A DNA stretch of 64,000 nucleotides, taken from assembly GCA_019671005.1 (NCBI GenBank), contig CM033752.1, positions 27,226,969 through 27,290,968 of the forward strand, written 5' to 3'. The stretch is from Hibiscus mutabilis. Its lineage: Eukaryota > Streptophyta > Magnoliopsida > Malvales > Malvaceae. A program made the position numbers and the translations under genes. Below, one piece after another: positions 23,337 to 36,120 of this stretch (within the stretch, counting starts at the first letter, position 1; every line of letters begins with the position of its first letter). A model generated the notes under the pieces. That model was not told where the DNA came from. It made no database searches and saw nothing but the letters and a program-made list of their open reading frames with translations.

Positions 23337-24242
23337 TGTAACGACCCGAATTCGAATCTAGGGGTCGGGTTGACCCGGGGCATGGGCCTCGCGTTTGGGC
23401 TATGATAACTGGACCCTAGGAGCCTTAGTGGGCTTATTTGTAAGAAGATGGGCTTGGTTTTGGTTTTGGGGTTGGGTTATGGGAGATAGAGAGGGGTAAA
23501 GTGGTAAAAGCATAATTGAGGAGTAAGATGGGGGGAGGAGTTATGGGGCTACAGATTTTTGTAAGAGAATGAGGTAATTGTGTTCCCCAAAAGCTTCTCT
23601 CATCATCTTCACCTTCTCCTCCATAGATTTGAAAGAAAGGCTCCATTTTTGCTAGTTTTGATTTGAAATCTCGAATTAGTGTTGAAGGAAGAGTTGTTAG
23701 GCATCCAAGGATCTATAATCCAAGGTAAGTTTTGCTTGAAATGGTGGAAAAAGGGTTTTGGTGGGGGTTCAAGGGTGAGAACGGGAATGGAGATTTCAGC
23801 CCTATTTCTTGTTGTAAGATCATCTTTTAAGCTTTTTTTAATCTCCCAACCATGTTGTAACTCGTTTGCAGCATTCCTTTTGTAGTAAAAGAGGTTGGAG
23901 AGCATTCAAGGGCCCAAGAGAAGAAGAAAGCTTGAGGTGGAGGCTTGAGGCTTCATTTCAGCTTGTGATTCGAGGTTAGTACACTTCTAACTTCTGTATG
24001 TTTATGTGCATCATCATTTTGGCATGGTTGAATGAAATGTGATGTTTTGATTAAATTAGAGCTTGGTAGTTCATCCATGGAAAATCTTGAGTTTGTTGTT
24101 GTTTGGGGCTAAAAACGGATAGAAACACACCTAAACAACTTATCATAACCTGTAGGATTGATTTGAGACTCAATGGTTGAGGTTGAGGTTGAGGGTGAAA
24201 TCAAGGGATTTTTGAGCTCCAGAGTATGAATTATGGGCTTGA

Positions 24243-24571
24243 GTATCGATACACGGGCTAAGGTATCGATACGCCCCTAATGGAAGATAAATCTTCCAGA
24301 CGAATTTGAAAAGGGGTATCAGTATGGCTTGGGGCGTACTGGCACAGGCGCTACATTTCAAATTCTAGTAGCCAAATTTCGTATCGGTACGCCAATGGGT
24401 GTATTGGTATGATCTAGGAATCGATACGCTATAGGATGTCTATCAGTACGCTTAGGGTGTGTATCTGTACGATGTATGTATAAGATCACCGTGTCTGAGT
24501 TGGTGTATCGGTACACAGGAGGTGTACCGGTGCGAGGGGGTGTACCGATACCCATGGGGGCGTATCGGTAC
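24243..24571. repeat. Array of 13 GTAYCGRTAC-like palindromes, period about 20 bp
   Basis: Units start at 24243, 24263, 24316, 24336, 24381, 24401, 24418, 24440, 24461, 24505, 24524, 24542 and 24562. Spacings within clusters are 20, 20, 20, 22, 21, 19, 18 and 20 bp. Several are perfect (GTATCGATAC, GTATCGGTAC, GTACCGATAC). The spacer sequence is not conserved. Confidence 0.85.
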
Positions 24572-24654
24572 GCATAGAGCAATCTGCCCAAGTTTTACGT
24601 TTGAGTCTAGGGGCTTTATAATTTGTGATTAAGGTCCTAAGGGGTCTCTCATGA

Positions 24655-24660
24655 TATAAA
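24655..24660 (+). promoter_or_regulatory. Candidate TATA box in the LTR at 23337
   Basis: TATAAA in the context GATATAAAATGAA, 83 bp after the last palindrome. The copia LTR at 53138 has the same TATAAAATGAA context. Confidence 0.45.
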
Positions 24661-24782
24661 ATGAATGGTAAAAACCAAGAAGGTGTGTTTCTAATCATTG
24701 ATGTGAATTAAATGGCTAAATAAGAGTCTAAACGAAAGTGAATTGCTCGTGTTAGTAAATTCTAGGGATATATGGTGGATCG

Positions 24783-27700
24783 TGTAATACCCCAAAATAT
24801 TTTTTAAGTTAGTTAAGGATTTATATGAAGTTTGATCCGAATCTGAAAAGAATAAGGCCTAGTGACCAAAATGACACTTTAGTAAAAAGTTTGGGGACTA
24901 AAGTGTAAAATATCAAGTAAGTGATTTTATTCAGTATAAGGGTAAATATGATCAAAATAAGAATTTTGATATCAGGTTTAGATATTAAGATGCAGTAGAA
25001 AGTATCGAATTTGGATCGAATAAAATTATTAACCGTGCTTAGGCCAGAGTAGAAATAAGATGGGTGACCTCTAGGAAGGTCCGATATCCGTGTTTTTGAT
25101 CGATATAAATGACTCAGAAAAATTAGGAATAATTCATATGAATATCTGTTAAAGGAATTTTAAGGAAAATTTTATCCGATAAAGATTTCGGGTAATTATC
25201 GGTATTTTAGATTGAGTCCAAGTTTCGGAGTTTGACTCCATAAATATGGGAGATTTATTATGAAAATATTATTTATTTATGGAATTTAGAGATATGAGAT
25301 TTTTGGATTAGATTCAATAGTTTGATCAATAGAAAATCATATTAGGTGATTATCGGGTAATTGGATCGAATAAAAATCATAAACTAAAATTTTATGATTT
25401 CTTTGGGAATGGCCGGTTATGAAGGAACCAAATTGGTTCAAATTAATGGAGTGGCAATTTTAAAGAAGGATTGTAAATTAGGATGTAATTGAGGGACAAT
25501 TTAGTAAAATGGATTAAAATGAATTTAAAATTCATTTTAATCATACAAGTGGAAAAATAAGAGTAAAATGAACAAAAAAATTGTTCATCTATTTTCCTTC
25601 AAACCGTGGGAGAGAGGAACAAAGGGAGAAGAAGAAAACTCAAATTTCAAGTTTGATTTGGAAGGTTTACAAGTAAGAGTAAGGTATTATGCTTTGGAAA
25701 AAATAATCTATGCTTAATTCTCTTCCTTTTGGTAGTAGTTTTACATGGCAAAGTGAAGTATAGATTATGTTCTTGAAGAGAAAGAAAATTGAATTCATGA
25801 ATACATGATGGAATTAAAGTTTGATTTTAGTAGATTTGATGTTGTAGGCATGAAAACAAGCTTGAATTAGAATTAATTTTATTTTTAAGAACATAAACCC
25901 TAACTCTAAGTTTTGAAAATTTGGTTAGGGATTTGAATCAAGGATGAAAATGAATAAATTATGAAACTAGAAGCCTTGTTTTAATGTTAGGATGATTAAA
26001 TTCCCTATTAGATTCCAAGTGACCAATTCAGCTAGAATTGGAAATATAGGGGAACTATTGTGAAATTTATTCTAGCATTAGAATTGAGGAGATTATGATT
26101 AAATTAGATTGATTTGGTAATTTAGGACCAAAACTGAAAATGTTTGGCATGAAGGGGACCATTTTGGCTAAGTACGGAAATATTGAGGAAAAATGTTGAA
26201 AAGTTTCCTAATATGTGATTATTAGATTCGAATATGTATATGGAAATTAGAATTTAATTTAGGAAACAAGGGATTGAAATGACAAGAAAAGAAATGGTGG
26301 AGGACCATTTTGAAAATGAGAGTTGTTTGTAATGGACCAATTCGGTCAAAGCTTGGAAGTCAAGGGAAAATTTATAGAAATGTTAGAAATGAATAATTAG
26401 TTGATTTGTACATGAATTCAAGTACAAACGTAGAAGTAGTGACTAAAAAGTCACTTTAACAAACTTTAAAGTCAAAAAGGATATTAATCCAAAGTGAACA
26501 AGTAGTAATTCTAATTTGAGCTAGAACAATTGTTTGATGTCCAAAATGGTTACTAGGGAACTTAAGACCAAATCGGTAATCACATGGAAATTAGAGGAAA
26601 ATTTTCAGAAATATTTTATATTCGAATAATTATATTTTGTAAATTAAGTTAGCAATGTTAGATTTGAGTCTAACAAAAGTATGGTAATGTATGTATTATA
26701 TTGGTCTTTTACAGTTACGAGAGAGACTGGGGGAGACACAAATATTAGAGGAAAAGAAAAGGTTATCGAATAAGCTTAGTGAGGCTACTTTTACATCACT
26801 ACAGGTGAGTGCATTATTTATGTATATGTTATTTTTGAAAAAGGCAAGACTTGTGATAAGTCGACCCTAATATAGAAATGAATTACACTGTTTTTGAAGC
26901 ATATTGATTTGATGCATAATATAGTAATGACAAGTACATATGAATGATTATAATGAAATATAGGATGTGAATTGCCCGTTTACAAGAATGATGATGATTG
27001 ATTAATAATGAAATGAAATGCCCAAGTATTACGTTATGAGAGTCCATGGTATAGTTGGATATCCATAGAGTCCTTAGCAGCTACGTCATTCAAGTTATGT
27101 TATGTATACATGTTTTCGTGACTACGATGGTGTCACATACACCTTGGGGACCTAAGCCCTTGGTGTGCACCCTGGGGATCCAAGCCCATAGTGCTAATGG
27201 CACTAACGAGGTGCTTTAATGAGGAGCAAAGAGCGTCCTCGAGTGCGTACTCATTTACATGTTCACGTTAGACACTACGGTGTCTTATTCATGTGACTCG
27301 AGTACCTTGATCTCATATTATATACGTTGGGCTATCGTTAAAGAATGTTATATTATAAATGATTTCCTGATGACTAATGAATATTGATAGCATGATATTT
27401 ATAACTATTTTATGTTATGGTATAAATTGTATTGGGATCGCTTGCCATTTTGCAGGAACTGTATTGCATTTCTATATGATATACTGTACTGTATTATTGC
27501 ATGCTTTTATTTAAATATGTCTAATTGCCTCCCTAAGTTGTTACTTAGCGTGCGTTTTATTTCACATGTAGGTTCTCCGAATTAGTCTAGCAAGGAGGAG
27601 CTGTTCTTTTAATGTCAAGTTACTACAGTAAGTTACAGTATGTACATCCTTATCGCAGTTTGATAAACTAGTGGGCATGTAAATATTTTTAAAGTGAATT

Positions 27701-28110
27701 GTTTCGTATAACTAAGTTTTAACCTAGATGTATGATATTATAGATGTATTATCTTTGAAATTATGGAATAAGGGCATTGGTAAAGTAAATAGATCTAGTA
27801 AAAGTACCTTGATTATTATTTATCGCGTAACAATTTCAAAATCAAGAAAGGGTCCAGGCAAAACACATAGTTTTCATCCTGAATTGTATTTTCATTTTAA
27901 TAATTGACTTATAAGTTTTACAAACCAATTCAGGGTTGAAACTAGGTGTGCCTGCCTGACATTGTTTTAAATTAGAAACTGAGAAAGGGCCAGCCACTAG
28001 ACTAGTTAAGCAAGAATAGTATAAAAAAATTACAAGTTAAGTTTTCTGAATATGACTCTGAACTTCTTTAATGTATATTCGGCCTACGAGTATACGTTAA
28101 GGGTGTTACA
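24783..28110 (+). mobile_element. Solo LTR, 3328 bp, with 5-bp target duplication GATCG
   Basis: It starts TGTAATACCCC and ends GGGTGTTACA (inverted termini). GATCG occurs immediately before (24778-24782) and after (28111-28115). No internal domain, PBS or second LTR start is present, so it is a solo LTR left by LTR-LTR recombination. The CACCTTGGGGACC / CACCCTGGGGATCC block (about 27141-27182) resembles chromovirus-type LTRs. Confidence 0.92.
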
Positions 28111-28194
28111 GATCGATTATGGTCGTGCCAGGTGAGAGCACTTGTTTGGTGGGATCCGGATACCTAGTGAGTGAGTGTTGCAAAACAAGAAGAC

Positions 28195-28359
28195 CACTCG
28201 ATGTGATATTCTGAGTGATGAAATGAAGGCTATCCGATGTTAGATTTCGGATGATGATATCAGCTCGATGCGAGATTCCGAGCCTCACTCGATATGAGAT
28301 TCCGAGTGAAAACTTGATGTGAGATTCCGAGTATATTAGCTCGATGTGAGATTTCGAGC
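28195..28359 (+). repeat. Six 21-23-nt hairpin units with compensatory stem changes
   Basis: Units are 28195-28217, 28232-28252, 28263-28283, 28286-28308, 28312-28332 and 28339-28359. Each has the core GATGTGAGATT-like loop and a stem of five to six pairs. Stems are CACTC/GAGTG, ATCCGA/TCGGAT, GCTCG/CGAGC, CACTCG/CGAGTG, ACTTG/CGAGT and GCTCG/CGAGC, so both sides change together. Confidence 0.8.
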
Positions 28360-28379
28360 AGCTCTGTAGTCACTCATTT

Positions 28380-28830
28380 TTGTCTGGTTTGTAAATATTA
28401 TAGTAGTACTAGTTAATTATAGTTAATTATTATATATGTGTTAGTATGAATTTATATGTATGTAATATGGATATGTGTTTTTATATGTAGGTGCATGTGT
28501 GGTATGTGTATGCATGTATTATTAATATTTGAATATATGTGCATATATAGGTGTGTATAAATATTTGTGTATGTGTGTTATATATATGAGTATTAATATA
28601 TGGTGTGTTCATGTATATTGCATATGTACATATGTGTTTATGTATGTGCATGTACGAGCATATGTTAAGGTGTAAACATATTGTATGTATTAGTATTATT
28701 GATGGTATTGTGTATATATGTATTTTGCATGTGTATATATATGTATTGCTTAAATGTATGTGTACATGTATTAATACGTGTATGCATATATTAATATTAT
28801 ATGTGTTATTATTATTAATATTTCTGGGTT
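28380..28830. repeat. TG/TA-rich degenerate microsatellite
   Basis: Irregular TATGTGTATG, GTATATAT and TGTGTG words over 450 bp. The 77-codon frame inside (28605-28838) is a by-product. Confidence 0.7.
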
Positions 28831-29015
28831 GGAATTAAAACAAATTAGATATTACAAAACCCAAACTAATTTATAAAGTCTAGTCCCTTTTACAATTTAA
28901 AACCCATTTAAATTACAAGGCCCAACTGGCCAACCCAAACCCAATAACCTAAAAACCCTAAACACATCTGAACTCTAATTCACTTATTTTATGTGCAGAC
29001 ATGGGAGGACCGCTG

Positions 29016-31060
29016 TGTAATGCCTTGATTTTGGGTCTAGCAATTTTGAGGCTTAGTAGATGGTCTGGTGGAATGGGTTAGAGATTCGATTCGAATTCGG
29101 GACTGTATATTTTTTGGTAAGATAAAAATGTGGAAAAATAGTTAAAAATCATCTTTTAATATATATTGATTTTTGGTGGAATCAATTTTTGAAAATGGAA
29201 TTTGGAAATGTTACATTTTGGTTAGTGACCAAAATGCGATTTTTGAAAACTGTTTTAAAGTGACTAAAATGAAAATGGTCAAATTCTTAGAATCCTTAAG
29301 GAGCTAAATTACCAAGTTTTTGCTGGTGGTTTCTCCCTTCAATTAAATCATTTTAAACATGTGTTTTGAAGGGGGATTAAGAGGGATTTAAATATCTAAG
29401 TTAGTTATTTGCTTTTAAAAAAAATTACGTAACTTTTTCCTAAACCTTTTCTCTCAACTTTTTTCTGCCAAACACTCATAATTTCATCAAAATCCAGAGG
29501 TAAGAGATTCTTTTCACTCATATTATTGATTCTAACTTGATTCTTTAACTTTGTTTTGCAAAATCTCATTGAAATCTTATGTTTTCTTAGCTTTAAACAA
29601 GCAAATTGAGGGAGAAATCACATAATAGGGGTAAGGTCCGTGATCTCCTCTGTTAAATGGTTTTTTATTGATATTCCCAAGTATTTGATCCTTGATTTAT
29701 AGTTTATAATCTAATTTTATGTTTTTATATAGATTTAATTGGGTAAAATTAATGAAATGATGAAAGATTTGGATTAAATCTGATTTCCAGTGCTATGAAT
29801 TGTTTTTGAACATATTTTGGATGTTTAATGATGTTGATAAGTCGATTTTATCAATAGAATCCTAAAACTTTTGAATCTCTAATTGTTTAGGTTGCTAGAT
29901 TTATGTTTTGAGGTGTTATGGTGGTTGTGTGTTTACTGAAGGTGTTAGGTTGATTTGATTCTATTTCTAGATGTTAATTGATGATAAAAGTTGTGTTAGA
30001 TTGTTAAGTTATGGCTGGGTTGTGTTTGGAAAGGATTAGTTGAAGTTTTCGATTGTTGTGGTTGGGTAATTGTGAGGTGAATGCAAGAATCCGTGATGAT
30101 CTATTGTTGCAGTGTTGTAAATGCATGGAGATGCATTAGCCTCTGTTGTTATGTGGTTTAAATAGGGGAGGTTGTTTTGGAAGCAAACAGTGTAGCATTG
30201 GAGGCTTCGGACGCTTGATTTCGTGTCGACAAATCAAGGCTTCGCGTATTGGTGAGTGAGAAATGGATTCCAGCTTGGGAATGTTTTAAAGGTGGTTTAT
30301 GGGAGTTTAAACTTAGCTTGATACGCTGGTTTAAACTCGGAAGTAAGTAAAAGTGGATATTCTCTCTTGGTCGTGCTAGAGTTAAATAGTTTTATACACT
30401 TGTTTTGATTTACATGTTATCTACTGTTTAAGCATGTTTTAAAGTATTTGATATACTGTATTTGAGCATGAAATGCTAAAGGATGCACATGGTAAGTGAT
30501 CCTTGTAAGTATATGGTTTATACTTTTGGTTTAAAGCATGGTTGTTGCTTTGGAAAAATGGTTTGGTTAATGTTTGTTAAAAACAGTGAGGTAAATGTTA
30601 AATGGTTAATTATATTGGCAAATGATGTGGTTTTAAAATTGTTATCGGATATAGTTGGCCGGCCATAGGATTGATTGCACTATAATAATTCGCCTTGGAT
30701 GTTGAGGGGTTTAGATCCGTGTACCCAAAACTCTATCCGTGTACCCTAACGATAGAAGGGTTAAACAGTACCATAGACTCTCGTTAATGGATTAAGCGTC
30801 TAACCAATAATTGGGGTTGGTGTCCCCGTGGGTTGAAAGGTGTACCCAGTTGGTAATGTACTGCGATTGTTATTGTATCGCTATCCGGTTAAGATGGCTT
30901 GAAGTGTTGGTTGAACACTTGTTGAATTCGTGTATCCGGCGAACTCTTTTGTTAATGGACTTGTTTAATGATCACTTGCAAGCCATTATAATTGTTGATG
31001 TATCATTAGAAAGCTTGTGTTGTATAATGTGATTTATACATGTTTACTCTTTAAGCTTTG
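29016..31060 (+). repeat. 5' LTR of the Tekay element, left part
   Basis: It starts TGTAATGCC after CGCTG. The first 95 bp align with the 3' LTR (50873-50967). The internal sequence aligns, inverted, with the minus-strand LTR at 54283-57425, for example the TCTTTAAGGAGCTA stretch and the region around GGCCGGCCATAGG (about 30658). It is split at 31060 by Athila copy B. Confidence 0.85.
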
Positions 31061-32493
31061 TGTTAAGTGTGCAAAAGTACTATATTTCTACCCTTTTTAC
31101 TCTTAATTATTGTTAGACTTAGGCTCATTTTAGTTGCATTATTAGGCATTCATGCATAATTTCACTATTTCTTTTGTCGTTAAGCTTGATTACCCAATTT
31201 GGTTGATTTTGTGGAAAAAGATATTACTTTGGTGTGATTTTGTGTGCAGGAACTAATTGCCCAAGCAATTGGGAAATTGCCAAGGTAATTGAGGATAAGA
31301 TGACATGGCAGCCAATTGTGATGACTAGATAAATCCAAGGTGTTCGAGATAAAGTGCGGAGAACAAGGATAAATCCTAGAAGAGTTGGAGTTCCAAGAAG
31401 AGATTAAAAGGAGATTAAATTCTAAGAGTTTTATGAGGAGTTTTTGGAGGAATAAAAATATAATAATAAAAGAGATTTATTTCTTTTATGTTATTTAATT
31501 CCAACTTAACTTCCTCCTCAAAAGAAGGACTTCAACCTAGTTATCTCCTATATAAAGATCAAGCCGCCAACTTGGAGAGGAGTCGAATTTTAGAGAGAAA
31601 AATAGAGGGCTGTCGACATCTTGTTCTTCTTCTTTCATGTCGATTAGATTCATTCTAGGGAGATTATCTCTTGTTTTTATTTTGCACCCAGCCAAGAACT
31701 AATTTTAATTGGCTTGGGTTATTGTGTTTTTGTGATTGTGAGAACGATTGGATTTATTTAGGTTTTGAGTTTGCAATTTCAATTCAAGGTTTGTTCATTC
31801 TTGGTTCTTATATTTGATTGTGAGTGAATTAGGAGTAAATCTTGTGAATTCATCCATTTATCTAAAATCGGGAGAGTTAGATTCAAGAAACGAATGAGCA
31901 TGGTTTTCATACAATTAATCGATGGTGAAGACTAATCCGACTTAGGAATAAGTTGCGGATTTCAACGGCTAAAAGGCGCGCAAGATCGGTGATTGTCCAC
32001 CCTTGGTTCACGCAGGGATGTATTATCAAGGCATGCACAATTAATACTGTTTCGAGTTAGGGATAATGATAAACCATTGAAGAATGTTTCGCTTAACTTT
32101 GAAGGTTATCGCCCAATTGCCAAGGCAATCGTTCCAATCTCAATTGCCCAAGCAATCGCAAAATTGCCCAGGCAATCCGATTGGATCCAATTGACGAAAC
32201 AATTGAGCCATTCTAGCACTTAATTACCAAGACAATCCATTCAACTATCACCCCACAACTCACGATAACCCGACCTACTCTCTCTTATTTGACTACATCT
32301 ATCTTTACTTTAATTGCTCTTTTACTTTACTCAACAAAATCAACTCCTATTATCAATTGTGATTTTATTTTTACAGTGCGAGAAGTTAGATTCCCGAAGT
32401 AGCACCAATCCCTGTGGAGACGATATCCAATCTATACTATTACTTGCGACATGTACACTTGCACCGTTTGCGTTGCATTCAAATCACGCAACA
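31061..32493 (+). repeat. 5' LTR of Athila copy B (1433 bp)
   Basis: It starts TGTTAAGTG, ends CACGCAACA and lies 6 bp before the PBS. Paired TTGCC..GGCAA palindromes occur at 31257/31277 and 32117/32144/32164. TATATAAAG (about 31550) is a candidate TATA box. Confidence 0.93.
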
Positions 32494-32499
32494 AGTTTT

Positions 32500-32517
32500 T
32501 GGCGCCGTTGCCGGGGA
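32500..32517 (+). other. Primer binding site, complementary to tRNA-Asp(GUC)
   Basis: TGGCGCCGTTGCCGGGGA is the exact complement of the 3' end of plant tRNA-Asp(GUC) including CCA, as I know that tRNA. This primer is typical for Athila elements. Confidence 0.9.
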
Positions 32518-32712
32518 TTGGCAATAGAAGCTTTGTTTTTAATTCATTGCACTTTTACTTTTATTTTTTTATTTTTAATCGGTTTCAAAGGACTTACAAT
32601 TTTGGTTTTGCATCTGTGTATTACCAGGGCGAGTTCAACATCACTAGAATACCCATTTGAACCCGAGATAGAACGAGTTCTTCATAGGAGAAGACGTGAG
32701 CAAAGAGCAGTG

Positions 32713-34310
32713 ATGGGAGATCCTATTGTCCCAGACGACAATCAAAATAATGTGGCAATAGGAGGAGGAGTTTTAGCCGAACAACAACCAGTTCGTGTCC
32801 GAAATAGAGCCATTCGAGATTACCTAGAGGAAGATCTCAACGGTATAAACCCATGATTTGTCACACCTGAAATAGAAGCCCCCCACTTTGAATTAAAACC
32901 TGTAATGTTCAACATGATCAACACAATTGGTCAATTTGGCGGTTCAGCAACTGAAGATGCCGGACAACATCTCAAATCATTCTTGGAGATTTGCAATTCA
33001 TTCAAACTACAAGGAGTCCATGAGGATATCCTAAGGCTGAAATTATTCCCTTATTCACTAAGGGATAGGGAGAAATCATGGTTGAATAGTATTCCATCCG
33101 GATCTATAGGATATTGGACTGATTTATGTCGTGATTTCCTTGCTAGATTTAGTTCTACAAATATGACTGATAAATTGCATAACGAAATTACCACTTTTCG
33201 GCAGGCTGATGATGAATCCATGTACGAGGCTTGGGAGCGATATAGAGAGCTTTTACATAAATGTCCCATGCATGGATTCCCAGTATGGACACAGGTGATG
33301 ATGTTTTATAACTCGGTAAACACGCCAACAAGGATGATGCTAGATGCCTCGACAAATGGCATACTCCTCGACAAGACACCTGAGGAAGCTGTAGAGATTC
33401 TGAATCGGCTTGCCAAGAACGACTATCAGTTCCCAACTACTAGAAAAGGAAGAATCAGACACCATGCCATGATCAATGAGCTTGATTCATCAAATTCAAT
33501 TTCTACGCAATTGGCTACTTTACCCAATTTGGTTAAAAATATGCAGCGACCAAGCAACACACAAGACATCAAGGTAGTAGATTCCTTTTGTTATTTATGT
33601 AACAGTAACCATGATTCTTCTGAATGTTCGCAGAACCTAGAGTCTAGCTTTTACGTTGGAAACTATAACCGGAACAACAATTTGACAACCAACACCTACA
33701 ATCTAGCCTAGAGGAAGCATCCCAACTTCTCATGGAGCAATCCGAACAATGCCCTCATTCAGAATGCACAAGCACCAGGATTTCATCAGAACATGCCTTG
33801 GCAACAGATGTCACGACAACAATCAACACTATTTAGTTCTTTGGAAAATTCTCTCAATGCTTTTATGTTAAAAACTGAATCTTATATGGTTGAGAATAAT
33901 AGTTTCATGAAAAGGATTGAGATGAGATTGCAGAATCAGGAGGCAGCCCTGAAATCATTGGAGACTCAATTTGGGCAATTCGCCTAAAACCTGAATACAA
34001 GGCCGCATGGAGGTTTACCTAGCAGGGAGGTCACAAAAGGAGTAGGCCACGAGCAATGTAAGGTAATCATCACTCGGAGTGGCCGACAGTTTGAGGAAGA
34101 CCAAGCTCATCCAATGGAGAACACTCAACCAGCAGAACGATCTCCTATCCAAGAAGACACCAAAATTAATAAATCAACAATTGCCCAGGCAAAATCTGAC
34201 GCCCAGGAAATTCCAATTGCCCCGGCAAGTCTCAATGCCCAGGAAATATCCGATAATCCTAAAACGAAAAAGAAGGAAGAGGAGATCTGAATTCCACCAC
34301 CATTCCCTCA
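32713..34310 (+). pseudogene. gag of Athila copy B
   Basis: ATG at 32713 begins a 47-codon stretch ended by TGA at about 32854. The capsid region 32905-33711 (268 codons) shows the retrotransposon Gag fold signatures HLKSFLEICNSFK, LRLKLFPYSLRDREKSWL and the CYLCNSNHDSSEC zinc knuckle (about 33590-33625). TAG at 33709-33711 interrupts it. A coiled-coil segment follows (33793-33987) and then a linker with TTGCCCAGGCAA units (34180-34250). It would form the particle and bind RNA; at least three stops disable it. Confidence 0.85.
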
Positions 34311-35199
34311 AAGACTGAAAAGACAGAAACAAGACTACCAGTTCAAGAAGTTCCTTGATATCTTGAAGCAAGTCCACATCAATTTACCGTTGGTTGAAGC
34401 AATAGAGCAAATGCCGAACTATGCTAAGTTCCTTAAAGAAATTGTCTCTAAGCGAACAAGACTAGGTGAGTTTGAAACAGTAGCCGTGATGGAAGGATGT
34501 ATGGCAATGTTGCACAACTGAATGCCACTGAAGCTAAAAGATCCCGGCAGTTTCACAATACCTTGTGCAATTGGAAATCACTATGTTGGAAAGGCATTAT
34601 GAGATCTTAGAGCAAGCATAAACCTTATGCCAAAATTAGTTTTCCAACGATTGGGCATAGGGAAGACGAGACCTACAACAGTTATGTTGCAGCTTGTGGA
34701 CAGATCTTACGTGCATCCAGAGGAAAAAATTGAAGATATACTGGTAAGAGTTGATAAATTTATTTTTCCCGCTGACTTTATCGTTTTGGATTGTGAAGCA
34801 GATGAGTTCGCTCATATTATCCTTGGAAGGCCGTTTCTAGCAACAGGAAGGACCTTAATCGATGTTGAAAAGGGAGAACTCACTATGAGGGTGAATGATC
34901 AGCAAGTCAAGTTGAATGTTTTCCAAACTCTCAAGCATGCTGATGATCCAGATGAGTGTCAAGTCATCCAAGTTACCACCGAATTCAATTTTGGAATAGA
35001 GGAAGATTGCTTTGGCAATTGTATTGCCGAACCTGAAGAAATCAAAGAGCAAGACAACAACGAGCAAGATGAAGCCAATTGGATAGCAAGTCATCCAGGT
35101 ACGTACTTTGAACCATTGGATTACTCAGGTAAAGAAGGTAAAACCAAAAAGCCCTCTATTGAGCAAGCTCATATTTTGGAATTGAAAGCTTTGCCATGA
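34311..35199 (+). pseudogene. Aspartic protease region, Athila copy B
   Basis: Same module as 335-1127. The active-site loop is destroyed: the codon before Asp is TGA (34601-34603) and the Gly after it reads Arg (DLRAS instead of DLGAS in copy A). Another TGA lies at about 34519. From 34627 the rest is open for 190 codons, with ADFIVLDCEADE and ILGRPFLAT intact, and ends with TGA at 35197-35199 in the RT linker. Confidence 0.8.
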
Positions 35200-36120
35200 C
35201 AATTGAAATATGCTTATTTGGGAACCAATAACACAATGCCCGTAATTATTTCTTCTAAGTTTCAGCCTGAACAGGAACATAGATTGATCGACATGTTAAT
35301 GCTCCACAAAAAGGCGATAGGATGGACAATTGCAGACTTGAAGGGAATTAGCCCAGCGGTATGTATGCACAAAATCTTTTTGAAGGATGATCATAAACTG
35401 GCAATTGAGGCACAAAGGAGGCTTAACCCTGCTATGAAGGAAATCGTGAGAAAAGAAATCATCAAGTGGCTTGATGCCGGTATCATATATCCTATCTCCG
35501 ATAGTACATGGGTGAGTCCGGTACAATGTGTACCGAAAAAGAGAGGTATAACAGTGGTAAGTAAAGAAAGCAACAAACTCATTCCAACTAGGACTGTAAC
35601 CGGTTGGAGGGTTTGTATGGATTACCAAAAATTGAATAATGCCACTAAGAAAGATCACTTCCCTTTACCTTTTATTGACCAAATGCTTGACCGTCTTGCA
35701 GGCAAATCCTTTTATTGTTTTCTTGATGGTTACTCAGGTTATAACCAAATTGCCATAGCACTGGATGATCAGGAAAATACCACTTTTACATGCCCATATG
35801 GTACTTATGCATTTCAAAGGATGCCATTCGGATTATGCAATGCCCCGACAACCTTTCAAAGATGCATGATGGCAATTTTCTCTGATATGGTGGGAGATTT
35901 CCTGGAGATCTTCATGGGCGATTTTTTAGTATTCGGAGATAGCTTTGACAATTGCCTAGGCAATTTGGAGAAAGTCCTAGCATGATGTGAAGAATCTGAC
36001 CTAGTTTTAAATTGGGAGAAGTGCCATTTTATGGTAGACGAAGGTATAGTGCTCGGCCACAAGATCTCATCAAAGGGAATTGAAGTCGACAGAGCCAAGG
36101 TAGAAGTAATTAAAAAATTG
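35200..36120 (+). pseudogene. Reverse transcriptase, Athila copy B (FMDD changed to FMGD)
   Basis: Open from 35203 to TGA at 35983-35985, then again from 36031. TIADLKGISP (about 35329), the VSPVQCVPKK stretch and the DGYSGYNQIAIA motif are intact. The catalytic box at 35911-35922 reads FMGD instead of FMDD: the first metal-binding Asp codon is GGC. Even without the stops this RT should be inactive. Confidence 0.88.

Larger units (their letters stand above)
23337..24782 (+). repeat. LTR-like sequence of an uncharacterised gypsy-type element, left part
   Basis: It begins TGTAACGACCCGAATTC, the form of many plant gypsy LTR starts. No coding sequence. It contains the paired GTAYCGRTAC array (24243-24571) and a TATA box at 24655-24660. 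It is interrupted at 24782 by the solo LTR and resumes at 28111 (both sides carry one GATCG). The far end is not marked clearly. Confidence 0.6.
28111..29015 (+). repeat. LTR-like sequence begun at 23337, right part
   Basis: It continues after the GATCG duplication. It contains six hairpin units (28195-28359), a TG/TA-rich tract (28380-28830) and a CCCAA-rich stretch (28900-28975). It stops where the Tekay 5' LTR begins at 29016. Its own end is uncertain. Confidence 0.45.

Noticed and set aside
24243..24571. CRISPR or tRNA-like array
   Set aside because: Units are 10-bp palindromes with short unconserved spacers and no RNA-gene fold; nuclear plant context.
26738..26757. Polypurine tract inside the 24783-28110 LTR
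   Set aside because: GAGAGACTGGGGGAGAC looks like one, but no LTR start (TGTAA) follows, so there is no second LTR.
28605..28838. Membrane-protein-like 77-aa frame
   Set aside because: The Met/Tyr/Ile/Cys-rich sequence is a translation of the TG/TA-rich microsatellite.
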